A DNA stretch of 60,404 nucleotides from Mycobacterium europaeum (GTDB taxonomy: Bacteria; Actinomycetota; Actinomycetes; Mycobacteriales; Mycobacteriaceae), in assembly GCF_002102155.1 (NCBI RefSeq), contig NZ_LQOU01000067.1, positions 1 to 60,404 on the forward strand, given 5' to 3'. Position numbers and translations under genes: made by a program. The notes beneath the pieces are model-generated. The model was not told the origin of the DNA, made no database searches, and was given only the letters and a program-made list of their open reading frames with translations. Below are positions 41,934-49,674 of the stretch, in pieces (position 1 is the first letter of the stretch; each line of letters opens with the position of its first letter).

Positions 41934-42713
41934 ATGGGCCACCATGGACAAATGCATGCGCAACCCGGGGTGGAAGTGTGTCCCGACGCGCCGGAGCAGT
42001 CGGACGGGACGCGCAACCAGCGTCATCTTCCAGCATCGACCTTTCGCTCCCGACGTTCCACCCTCTCCGACGCCCAGCGGCGTACCTGGGACCGGCGGTG
42101 GCCGGAGCTGGGCCTGTCCCTGGGCGCTTCGGCCTCCGAAGGCGCCGAGCCGCGGCTGGACACCCGGGCGTGGTTCGGCCGCCAGGCGCCGCTGGTGCTC
42201 GAGATCGGTTGCGGCAGTGGCACATCGACCTTGGCGATGGCGACCGAAGAGCCCGAGGTGGATGTGCTCGCCGTGGAGATCTACAAGCGGGGCCTGGCGC
42301 AACTGCTGTGCGCGATCGAACGTGAGGGAGTGGGCAACATCCGATTGATCCGCGGCAACGCCCTCGATGTGTTGCAGCGGCTGATCGTGCCGGGTTCGCT
42401 GACCGGGGTGCGCGTCTTCTTCCCCGATCCCTGGCCGAAGGCCCGCCACCACAAGCGCCGGTTTCTGCAGACGGGCACGGTTGGCCTGATCGCCGACCGG
42501 TTACTCCCCGGTGGTGTCCTCCACGTCGCGACGGACCACCCCGGCTACGCCGAACACATCGGCGCCCTCGGCGACGCCGAGCCGCGGCTGCGTCGCGCCG
42601 GCCCCGGCGACGCGCTGCCGATCTCGGTGGTGCGGCCGACCACCAAGTACGAGTCGAAGGCCCACGAAGCGGGCAGCGCCGTGACCGAATTCATCTGGCT
42701 ACGACATGAGTAG
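41934..42713 (+). CDS. trmB: tRNA (guanine-N7-)-methyltransferase TrmB
   Basis: This 259-residue enzyme methylates G46 of tRNA with SAM. Motif I is VLEIGCGSGTSTLAMA near residues 84-99. The TrmB signature FFPDPWPKARHHKRRFLQ is intact, as is the C-terminal TTKYESKA. The ATG at 41934 gives the N-terminus GHHGQMHAQPG, matching my memory of the M. tuberculosis Rv0208c protein. The longer reading to 41892 is not needed. The first 60 residues are poorly conserved and basic. The NYN gene follows 3 bp later and mmpL3 after that, on the same strand. Confidence 0.93.
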   Translation: MGHHGQMHAQPGVEVCPDAPEQSDGTRNQRHLPASTFRSRRSTLSDAQRRTWDRRWPELGLSLGASASEGAEPRLDTRAWFGRQAPLVLEIGCGSGTSTLAMATEEPEVDVLAVEIYKRGLAQLLCAIEREGVGNIRLIRGNALDVLQRLIVPGSLTGVRVFFPDPWPKARHHKRRFLQTGTVGLIADRLLPGGVLHVATDHPGYAEHIGALGDAEPRLRRAGPGDALPISVVRPTTKYESKAHEAGSAVTEFIWLRHE

Positions 42714-42716
42714 GCG

Positions 42717-43421
42717 ATGACCATGAGCCTGGCGGAAGAACAGACCGTAGACCCCGTGGCGGCGTTGCCCGACGACGCGCTGGGCAGCTTCCCGCCCCCG
42801 GGCGGGCGCGTCTTGCTGGTGTGGGACGCACCCAACCTCGACATGGGGCTCGGCTCGATCCTGGGCCGGCGCCCGACCGCCCTGGAGCGGCCCCGATTCG
42901 ACGCCCTGGGGCGCTGGCTGCTGGCGCGCACGGCCGAGGTCAGCGCCGGCCGACCCGGTGCCGTGGTGGAGCCCGAGGCCACCGTCTTCACCAACATCGC
43001 ACCGGGCAGCGCCGACGTCGTGCGGCCCTGGGTCGACGCCCTGCGCAACGTCGGATTCGCGGTGTTCGCCAAGCCGAAGATCGACGAGGACAGCGACGTC
43101 GACCGCGACATGCTCGCCCACATCGAGCTGCGGCGCAGCGAAGGGCTGGCGGCGCTGGTGGTGGCCTCGGCCGACGGGCAGGCGTTTCGGCAACCGCTGG
43201 AGGAGATAGCGCGCACCGGGGTCGCCGTCCAGGTCATCGGATTTCGCGAACATGCGAGTTGGGCGCTAGCGTCGGATACCTTGGACTTCGTCGACCTGGA
43301 AGACATCAGCGGTGTGTTCCGGGAGCCACTGCCGCGAATCGGCCTGGATTCGCTGCCTGACCAGGGAGCGTGGCTGCAGCCGTTCCGGCCGCTGTCCGCT
43401 CTGTTGACCGCGCGTGTGTGA
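42717..43421 (+). CDS. NYN-domain protein (Rv0207c-like), putative ribonuclease
   Basis: This 234-residue protein has an NYN (PIN-like) nuclease fold. The acidic active-site residues fall in LLVWDAPNLDMGLG near residue 40 and in EDSDVDRDMLAHIEL near residue 125. A later acidic pair lies in VVASADGQAF. NYN domains usually cut or process RNA. The ATG at 42717 is 3 bp after trmB, so the tRNA methyltransferase and the putative nuclease are probably co-translated. mmpL3 follows 49 bp downstream. Substrate unknown. Confidence 0.83.
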   Translation: MTMSLAEEQTVDPVAALPDDALGSFPPPGGRVLLVWDAPNLDMGLGSILGRRPTALERPRFDALGRWLLARTAEVSAGRPGAVVEPEATVFTNIAPGSADVVRPWVDALRNVGFAVFAKPKIDEDSDVDRDMLAHIELRRSEGLAALVVASADGQAFRQPLEEIARTGVAVQVIGFREHASWALASDTLDFVDLEDISGVFREPLPRIGLDSLPDQGAWLQPFRPLSALLTARV

Positions 43422-43440
43422 CACTGGAAGACCGATGCGC

Positions 43441-43456
43441 GGGTCGTTAACGATCC
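43441..43456. promoter_or_regulatory. Near-perfect 16-bp palindrome directly upstream of mmpL3
   Basis: GGGTCGTTAACGATCC is palindromic apart from one G/T position and is centred on a perfect TCGTTAACGA. It lies 14 bp ahead of the mmpL3 GTG, just before the AAGGAG ribosome site. It could be an operator for a TetR-type repressor or cover a -10 element (GTTAAC). Confidence 0.5.
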
Positions 43457-43470
43457 AGTAAGGAGCTTGC

Positions 43471-46329
43471 GTGTTCGCCTGGTGGGGTCGAACTGTGTAC
43501 CGCTACCGGTACATCGTGATCGGGGTCACGGTAGCTCTGTGCCTGCTGGGTGGGGTTTTCGGGATGAGCCTCGGTAAGCATGTCACACAGAGCGGCTTCT
43601 ACGACGAGGGCAGCCAATCCGTGAAGGCCTCGGTCCTGGGCGACCAGACCTACGGCCGCGACCGCACCAGCCACATCGTCGCCACCTTCACCGCCCCGCC
43701 GGGCAAAACGGTGGAGGACCCGGCATGGCGCAACAAGATCGTCGCCGAACTCAACAAGTTCAAGGCCGACCACCCCGACCAGGTCGTCGGCTGGGCCGGC
43801 TGGCTGGCGGCCCCCGACAGCACCAACCCGGTCATCAAGGGCATGGTCAGCGAGGACAAGAAGCACACCTTCGTGTCCATCCCGCTCAAGGGCGACGACG
43901 ACGACACCATCCTCAACAACTACAAGGCCATCGCGCCCGACTTGCAGAAGCTCGACGGCGGCACCGTGCAGCTGGCCGGCCTCGAACCCATCGCCAACGC
44001 GCTGACCGGCACCATCGCCACGGACCAGCGCCGCATGGAAGTCCTGGCGCTGCCCTTGGTGACGGTCGTTTTGTTCCTGGTGTTCGGCGGTGCGGTCGCC
44101 GCCGGCCTGCCGGCCATCGTGGGCGGGCTCAGCATCGCGGGCTCGCTGGGCATCCTGCGCCTCGTCGCCGTGTTCGGGCCGGTGCATTTCTTCGCCCAGC
44201 CGGTGGTGTCGCTGATCGGCCTGGGTATCGCCATCGACTACGGGCTCTTCGTGGTCAGCCGGTTCCGGGAGGAGATCGCCGAGGGCTACGACACCGAGGC
44301 CGCCGTCCGCCGAACCGTGATGACGGCCGGGCGGACCGTGACGTTCTCGGCGGTGCTGATCATCGCGTCGAGCGCCAGCCTGTTGGTGCTGCCCCAGGGA
44401 TTCGTGCACTCGCTGACCTACGCGATCTTCGCCGCGGTGGGGCTCGCCGCGCTGCTGTCGATCACGTTCCTGCCGGCCTGCCTGGGGATCCTCGGCCGCC
44501 ACGTCGACGCGCTGGGCGTGCGGACCGCGTTCCGCGTGCCGTTCCTGCGGAACTGGAAGTGGTCGCGGGCCTACCTGAACTGGCTGGCCGACCGGCTGCA
44601 GAAGACCAAGACCCGTGAAGAGGTCGAGGCCGGCTTCTGGGGCAAGCTGGTCAACTGGGTGATGAAGCGGCCGCTGGCCTTCGCCATCCCGATCGCCGTC
44701 GGCATGATTCTGCTCGTCATCCCGCTGGGCAACCTGTCGTTCGGCGGCATGAGCGAGAAGTACCTGCCCCCGGACAATCCCGTGCGCCTGGCGCAGGAGC
44801 ACTTCGACAAGCTCTTCCCCGGCTACCGCACCGAACAGCTGACCATGGTGATCCAGAGCACCAACGGCAGCAAGGTCACCGACCAGCAGGTGGCCGACAT
44901 CCGTAACCGGATCTCCTCGATCGGCGGCTTCACCGACAAGACGTGGGAGGAGCGGGCGTGTCCGACCATCGCCGGCAACCCGTGCGTCGCCGGGCCGAAC
45001 GGGACGACGGTGCCCAAGGACGGCTCGGTGCGGGTGATCCAGAACGGGCTGGTCAACAAGAGTGACGCGGCGAAGAAGCTCGCCGAGCTGCGGGCGATCA
45101 GCCCGCCGAAGGGTCTCAACCTCTATGTGGGCGGCACCCCGGCGCTGGAGCAGGACAGCATCCACAGCCTGGCCGAGAAGGGGCCGTTGATGCTGGTGCT
45201 GTTGCTCAGCGCCACGCTGTTGTTGATGTTCCTGGCCTTCGGGTCGGTGGTGCTACCGGTCAAGGCCGTGCTGATGAGCGCGCTGACGCTGGGCTCCACG
45301 CTGGGCATCCTGACGTGGATCTTCGTCGACGGGCACCTGTCGGGAGTGCTGAATTTCACGCCGACGCCGCTGATGGTGGTGCTCATCGCGCTGGTCGTCG
45401 CCGTGGGCTTCGGCCTGGCCACCGACTACGAGGTGTTCCTGGTGTCGCGGATGGTCGAGGCGCGCGAGCGCGGCATGTCGACGGCGGAAGCGATCCGGAT
45501 CGGCACCGCGACGACCGGGCGCCTGATCACCGCCGCCGCCCTCGTGCTCGCGGTGGTCGCCGGCTCGTTCGTGTTCTCCGACCTGGTGCTGATGAAGTAC
45601 CTGGCATTCGGCCTGATGGCGGCGCTGCTGTTGGACGCGACCGTGGTCCGCATGTTCCTGGTGCCGTCGGTGATGAAGCTGCTCGGCGACGACTGCTGGT
45701 GGGCCCCGCGCTGGGCCCGCCGGCTGCAGAACAAGATCGGGCTGGGCGAGATCGACCTGCCCGACGAGCGCAAGCGGCCGACCCTCAACGGCCGGCCCGC
45801 GCGGCCTCCGGTCGGGGCCAGCCTGGTCGCCGCCGCACCGCGCCCGTCGCACGACCCCACCCACCCCGCCGCCCTCGAGCCGTCGCGCGCGACGCGCCCG
45901 GGACCGGCCGAGCCCAAGCCCGCTCCGGACGCGCCGGCGCGCGCCGCGGCACCCCCGGCCGACGCCGCCACCACCCACATGCAGCCCCGACCCGGTCAGC
46001 CGACGGAGGCGAAGACGGCGCGCCTCTCGGTGCCCACCGCGGCGCCGGCCCGTCCCCCCGCGCCGGGCCCGGCGGCGCCGCCACCACCGCCGTCGGGTGG
46101 CCAGACCCGGGCGATTCCGGTGCCCACCACCCGCTCCGACGATCAGGGCGACGCGGCCGAACCCACCACCGCCTTCCCGTCGATGCGGCCCGAGGGCGAC
46201 GACTCCGACCCGGCCACCGAGAAGCTGAACTCCCACGAGCAGGTGGACGGCGGCGACGCGCGCCAGCGCCGCCGCTCCGGCGGCGGCCTGTCCGCCCAGG
46301 ACCTGCTGCGCCGCGAGGGGCGGCTCTAG
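43471..46329 (+). CDS. mmpL3: Trehalose monomycolate exporter MmpL3
   Basis: This 952-residue RND-superfamily transporter exports trehalose monomycolate across the inner membrane. The N-terminus MFAWWGRTVYRYRYIVIGV and the Asp-Tyr proton-relay pairs identify it: D256/Y257 in GIAIDYGLF and D652/Y653 in ATDYEVF. Two periplasmic domains, at about residues 35-190 and 420-565, precede helices 2-6 and 8-12. The cytoplasmic tail after about residue 760 is long and Pro/Ala-rich. The GTG at 43471 has an AAGGAG site. It is essential in known mycobacteria. Its functional partner PgfA is encoded at 11436. Confidence 0.97.
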   Translation: MFAWWGRTVYRYRYIVIGVTVALCLLGGVFGMSLGKHVTQSGFYDEGSQSVKASVLGDQTYGRDRTSHIVATFTAPPGKTVEDPAWRNKIVAELNKFKADHPDQVVGWAGWLAAPDSTNPVIKGMVSEDKKHTFVSIPLKGDDDDTILNNYKAIAPDLQKLDGGTVQLAGLEPIANALTGTIATDQRRMEVLALPLVTVVLFLVFGGAVAAGLPAIVGGLSIAGSLGILRLVAVFGPVHFFAQPVVSLIGLGIAIDYGLFVVSRFREEIAEGYDTEAAVRRTVMTAGRTVTFSAVLIIASSASLLVLPQGFVHSLTYAIFAAVGLAALLSITFLPACLGILGRHVDALGVRTAFRVPFLRNWKWSRAYLNWLADRLQKTKTREEVEAGFWGKLVNWVMKRPLAFAIPIAVGMILLVIPLGNLSFGGMSEKYLPPDNPVRLAQEHFDKLFPGYRTEQLTMVIQSTNGSKVTDQQVADIRNRISSIGGFTDKTWEERACPTIAGNPCVAGPNGTTVPKDGSVRVIQNGLVNKSDAAKKLAELRAISPPKGLNLYVGGTPALEQDSIHSLAEKGPLMLVLLLSATLLLMFLAFGSVVLPVKAVLMSALTLGSTLGILTWIFVDGHLSGVLNFTPTPLMVVLIALVVAVGFGLATDYEVFLVSRMVEARERGMSTAEAIRIGTATTGRLITAAALVLAVVAGSFVFSDLVLMKYLAFGLMAALLLDATVVRMFLVPSVMKLLGDDCWWAPRWARRLQNKIGLGEIDLPDERKRPTLNGRPARPPVGASLVAAAPRPSHDPTHPAALEPSRATRPGPAEPKPAPDAPARAAAPPADAATTHMQPRPGQPTEAKTARLSVPTAAPARPPAPGPAAPPPPPSGGQTRAIPVPTTRSDDQGDAAEPTTAFPSMRPEGDDSDPATEKLNSHEQVDGGDARQRRRSGGGLSAQDLLRREGRL

Positions 46330-46342
46330 GCTTCAGGCCACG

Positions 46343-47500
46343 CTAGCGACCCGAGCCCGACTTGGTTTCCGGTTCGTCGGGTTCCGCCTGCAGGATCGCG
46401 CCGCCGCCGTCGGCCTCCTCGGCCTGTTTCTCGGCTTCGGCGGCCGGATTCGGGGCGAGCAGCACCTGCATGGCGTTGTTGAGGAAGGCGACCGTCGGCA
46501 CGGCCAGCAGTGCGCCGACTATGCCGGCGAGCACGCCGCCGGTGGAGATCGCCAGCACCACCCCGAGGGGGTGGATCGAGACCGCGCGGCCCATCACCAG
46601 CGGCTGCAGCACGTGGGCCTCGAGCTGGTTCACCGCGATCAGCAGGCCGAGCGTGATCAGCGCGTACACGATGCCCTTGGCCAGCAGGGCGACCACCACC
46701 GCCAGCAGGCCCGAGATCAGGGCACCGACGAGCGGGATGAACGCGCCCAGGAACACCAGCGAGGCCAGCGGCAGCGCCAGCGGGATGCCCATGATGGCCA
46801 GGCCCGCGCCGACGCCGGCCGCGTCGGTCAGGGCCACCAGGAACGTCGCCCGCACGTACCCGGTCAGTGACCCGTAGCCGGCGCGGCCCGCCTCGCTCAC
46901 CCGGTCGCGGACGTCGGCCGGGAAGATCTTGGACACGTAGGCCCAGATGTTGCGCCCGCCGTAGAGGAAGAAGATGAGGGTGAACAGCACCAGCACCGCC
47001 GCGGTGACCAGCTCGGTGATGGTGGCCGCGGTGGACAGGGCGCCGCTTTCCAGCTTCGCCTGGTTGTTGCGCAGCGCCTCGATGGCGGCGTTGCCCGCGT
47101 TGTCGATCTGTTCGCTGCGCAGGTGCGCCGGCCCGTGGATGAGCCAGTGCCGGGTGGACTCGATGCTGCGGGTCACCTGTTCGGTCAGGCCCGGCACGCC
47201 GTCGATGAACTGGATGACGACGAACGCCAGGACGCCGCCCAGGATCGCGAACCCGCCCAGCAGCACCAACGCCACCGCCCCGCCGCGGGGCAGGCCGCGC
47301 CGGTCGAGCCAGTCCACCACCGGCAGCAGCAGCGCGCTGAGCAGCAGCGCCACCAGCACCGGCACCACGATGACCTCGAGCCTCTTCACCACCCACAGCA
47401 GCGCGATCAGCGCCGCGAGGATGACCAGCAAACGCCAGGCCCAGGCTGCGGTCTTACGGACAAGGGGTTCGACCGAAGCGTCGTCGGTGTTTGCCGGCAT
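46343..47500 (-). CDS. AI-2E family transporter (Rv0205-like)
   Basis: This 385-residue polytopic protein of the AI-2E/UPF0118 family has about eight membrane spans. The conserved C-terminal block is AFIPLVGALISGLLAVVVAL, ITLGLLIAVNQLEAHVLQPL and HPLGVVLAISTGGVLAGIVG. The acidic C-terminal tail is cytoplasmic. Family members export small signals or ions, and the substrate here is unknown. The start is the ATG at 47500. It converges on mmpL3 with 13 bp between the stops and is divergent from the flippase-like gene. Confidence 0.9.
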   Translation of the reverse strand: MPANTDDASVEPLVRKTAAWAWRLLVILAALIALLWVVKRLEVIVVPVLVALLLSALLLPVVDWLDRRGLPRGGAVALVLLGGFAILGGVLAFVVIQFIDGVPGLTEQVTRSIESTRHWLIHGPAHLRSEQIDNAGNAAIEALRNNQAKLESGALSTAATITELVTAAVLVLFTLIFFLYGGRNIWAYVSKIFPADVRDRVSEAGRAGYGSLTGYVRATFLVALTDAAGVGAGLAIMGIPLALPLASLVFLGAFIPLVGALISGLLAVVVALLAKGIVYALITLGLLIAVNQLEAHVLQPLVMGRAVSIHPLGVVLAISTGGVLAGIVGALLAVPTVAFLNNAMQVLLAPNPAAEAEKQAEEADGGGAILQAEPDEPETKSGSGR

Positions 47501-47645
47501 TGGGTGAGCCTATCCGGCGGGGGACACCGCCAAACCTGCGTGGACCTGCCCGCCCACCGATGCGGGCGGGCCCGCGTCGGCACGATCCGGTTACGACGGC
47601 GACACGGTCGGCGCCGCGCGGCGATCCCCGCGCCACCTGCACCGT

Positions 47646-47651
47646 TACCCT
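47646..47651 (+). promoter_or_regulatory. -10 element of a probably leaderless transcript
   Basis: TACCCT ends 7 bases before the GTG at 47659 and no ribosome-binding purine run is present. This spacing is typical of mycobacterial leaderless mRNAs, where transcription starts at the start codon. Confidence 0.45.
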
Positions 47652-47658
47652 AAATCAC

Positions 47659-48816
47659 GTGTCGCACGACGCACCCGCCCGCAATCTCGACTTCCCGCGC
47701 GAAGAGGCCCCGCGCGGGAAGTACTGGTGGTTGCGATGGGTGATCCTCGGCTTCGTCGCGATCGTGCTTGCCGTGGAGGTCGCGCTGGGCTGGCATCAGC
47801 TGGCCAAGGCCTGGATGAGCCTGTACGAAGCGAACTGGTGGTGGCTGCTGGCATCGGTGGCGGCGTCGGCCGCGTCGATGCACAGCTTCGCGCAGATCCA
47901 GCGCACGCTGCTGCGGTCGGCCGGCGTGCACGTCAAGCAACTGCGATCCGAGGCCGCCGTCTATGCCGCCAACTCGCTGAGCACCACGCTGCCCGGCGGT
48001 CCGGTGCTGTCGGCTACGTTTTTGCTTCGCCAGCAACGGATTTGGGGCGCCTCGACGGTGGTGGCGTCGTGGCAGCTGGTGATGGCGGGCGTCCTGCAGG
48101 CCGTCGGGCTGGCGCTGCTGGGGCTGGGGGGCGCCTTCTTCCTCGGCGCCAAGAACAACCCGTTCTCGTTGCTGTTCACCCTGGGCGGCTTCGTCGCGTT
48201 GCTGATCCTCGCCCAGGCGGTCGCGTCGCGACCGGAGCTGATCGACGGGATCGGCTGCCGGGTGTTGTCGTGGGTCAACTCCGTGCGCGGCCGGCCCGCC
48301 GACACCGGCCTGGACAGGTGGCGCGAGACGCTGATGCAGCTCGAATCGGTGAGCCTGGGCCGCCGCGACATGGGGGTGGCGTTCGGCTGGTCGATGTTCA
48401 ACTGGATCGCCGACGTGGCCTGCCTCGGCTTCGCGGCCTATGCCGCGGGCGATCACGCGTCGGTCGCCGGGCTGACGGTGGCCTACGCGGCCGCCCGCGC
48501 CGTCGGCACGATACCGCTGATGCCCGGCGGGCTGTTGGTGGTCGAGGCGGTGCTGGTGCCGGGGCTGGTGTCCAGCGGCATGTCGCTGCCCAACGCGATC
48601 TCCGCCATGCTGATCTACCGGCTGATCAGCTGGTTGTTCATCTCGGCCATCGGCTGGGTGGTGTTCTTCTTCGTGTTCCGCACGGAGAACGTCGCCGTCC
48701 CCGACGACGAGGAGGCCGCGCCGGCGGCGCAGCAGGGTCAGCCCGCCGGCGATCCGACCGAGACCGCCCTGCAGGGCCCGCTGCCGCCCGATCGGGACGC
48801 GGAAACCGACAGCTAA
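47659..48816 (+). CDS. Lysylphosphatidylglycerol-synthase-like/UPF0104 membrane protein (Rv0204c-like)
   Basis: This 385-residue protein has about eight membrane spans and conserved features of the UPF0104/LPG-synthase-TM family: ANSLSTTLPGGPVLSATFLL near residue 110 and GTIPLMPGGLLVVEAVLVPG near residue 285. Family members act as lipid flippases or aminoacyl-lipid synthase membrane domains. No synthetase domain is attached, so flipping or lipid binding is the better guess. The GTG at 47659 sits 7 bases after a -10-like TACCCT. Its stop codon overlaps that of the haem-binding protein gene on the other strand. Confidence 0.87.
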   Translation: MSHDAPARNLDFPREEAPRGKYWWLRWVILGFVAIVLAVEVALGWHQLAKAWMSLYEANWWWLLASVAASAASMHSFAQIQRTLLRSAGVHVKQLRSEAAVYAANSLSTTLPGGPVLSATFLLRQQRIWGASTVVASWQLVMAGVLQAVGLALLGLGGAFFLGAKNNPFSLLFTLGGFVALLILAQAVASRPELIDGIGCRVLSWVNSVRGRPADTGLDRWRETLMQLESVSLGRRDMGVAFGWSMFNWIADVACLGFAAYAAGDHASVAGLTVAYAAARAVGTIPLMPGGLLVVEAVLVPGLVSSGMSLPNAISAMLIYRLISWLFISAIGWVVFFFVFRTENVAVPDDEEAAPAAQQGQPAGDPTETALQGPLPPDRDAETDS

Positions 48817-49340
48817 CCGGCGGTGTTGCCCCGCGGCGGACCCGACAGCGGGTTGGCCGGCGCCGCAGCGCCGGGCCCGGTGGCGACCGGCGGCAGTGCC
48901 CCCGCCGCGTTGCCCGGCAGGGCGGGCAGCCCGCCGGCCGCGCCCTGCGCCTGCTGCATCATGCCCATCGCCTGGGACGGCGAGATCGGCAACTTGCACT
49001 GCAGCGACAGGTTGGTCAACGGCTGGGCGATCGACGTCATGTCGCCGGCCACCTTGGGGTGGGCCTCGAAGTAGGACTTCAGGCCGGTCATCGACTGCGG
49101 GCCCGCCTGCTGCTGCAGCATCGAAGTCATCGTCTGGTTGGTCTCCGGGTGCGAGTCCAGGTAGTCGCCCATCGACTTGGACACCGAACCGATCGTCCGG
49201 GCCACCTCGCTGGCCGCGCACGGGTCGTTCGCGCCGGTCGCCGGCGGACCCGCCAGGACCGCCAGCGCGGCACCCGGCAGGGTGGCGGCGACGAGCCCGG
49301 CGAAGATTCTGCGGCGCCCGGTCGCGGTGGCTCTCGTCAT
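48813..49340 (-). CDS. Secreted haem-binding protein, Rv0203 homologue
   Basis: This 175-residue protein has a signal peptide (MTRATATGRRRIFAGLVAAT, then a hydrophobic core ending ATGA). The mature domain matches Rv0203: NDPCAASEVARTIGSVSKSM, GDYLDSHPETNQ and EAHPKVAGD. Rv0203 is reported to bind haem and pass it to MmpL3 and MmpL11 domains; tyrosine and histidines for this are present in YLDSHP and AHP. A Gly/Pro/Ala-rich tail of about 40 residues follows, absent from my memory of the M. tuberculosis protein. The ATG at 49340 has a GGAG site. mmpL11 is divergent. Confidence 0.87.
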   Translation of the reverse strand: MTRATATGRRRIFAGLVAATLPGAALAVLAGPPATGANDPCAASEVARTIGSVSKSMGDYLDSHPETNQTMTSMLQQQAGPQSMTGLKSYFEAHPKVAGDMTSIAQPLTNLSLQCKLPISPSQAMGMMQQAQGAAGGLPALPGNAAGALPPVATGPGAAAPANPLSGPPRGNTAG

Positions 49341-49674
49341 GGAAACTCCTTCACGGTTTGCCGGCGTCGCGCGCAGCACTGACGCCCCGCAAACGGCTGC
49401 AATAGACAGGCCCATCGATCGCGGAGTTCCCCACGGCCCCCGCGGGCCATCCGACATCCTGCCATCGCCGGTGACGGCCCTGCCAGCCCACGTGAGCACG
49501 TGTGAGGAAAATCCCGCCCGGTCACCGCTTCACAACGACTTGGCAGCGTCTTGGCAACAAGGCCGTCGCTGCAGCTCAGGAACCAGAAAGCACACATGAT
49601 CCACAGGCCGCTGCGGTATTCTCGCCAGCACGCGTAAGCGCGACACACGGGGAGTGGAAGAAATCCAGCAGTTA
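49341..49674. promoter_or_regulatory. Divergent regulatory region between the Rv0203 homologue and mmpL11
   Basis: This 334-bp gap holds no gene. TATTCT at 49617-49622 is a good -10 for mmpL11. The hexamer TTGGCA is repeated in direct orientation near 49540 (TTGGCAGCGTCTTGGCA), as for a regulator binding one DNA face or a -35. No Fur/IdeR-type palindrome was recognised by eye, although the flanking genes are linked to haem. Confidence 0.45.

Noticed and set aside
43447..45165. 572-codon minus-strand frame inside mmpL3
   Set aside because: It is an antisense shadow over the mmpL3 transmembrane coding sequence, with no independent start signal.
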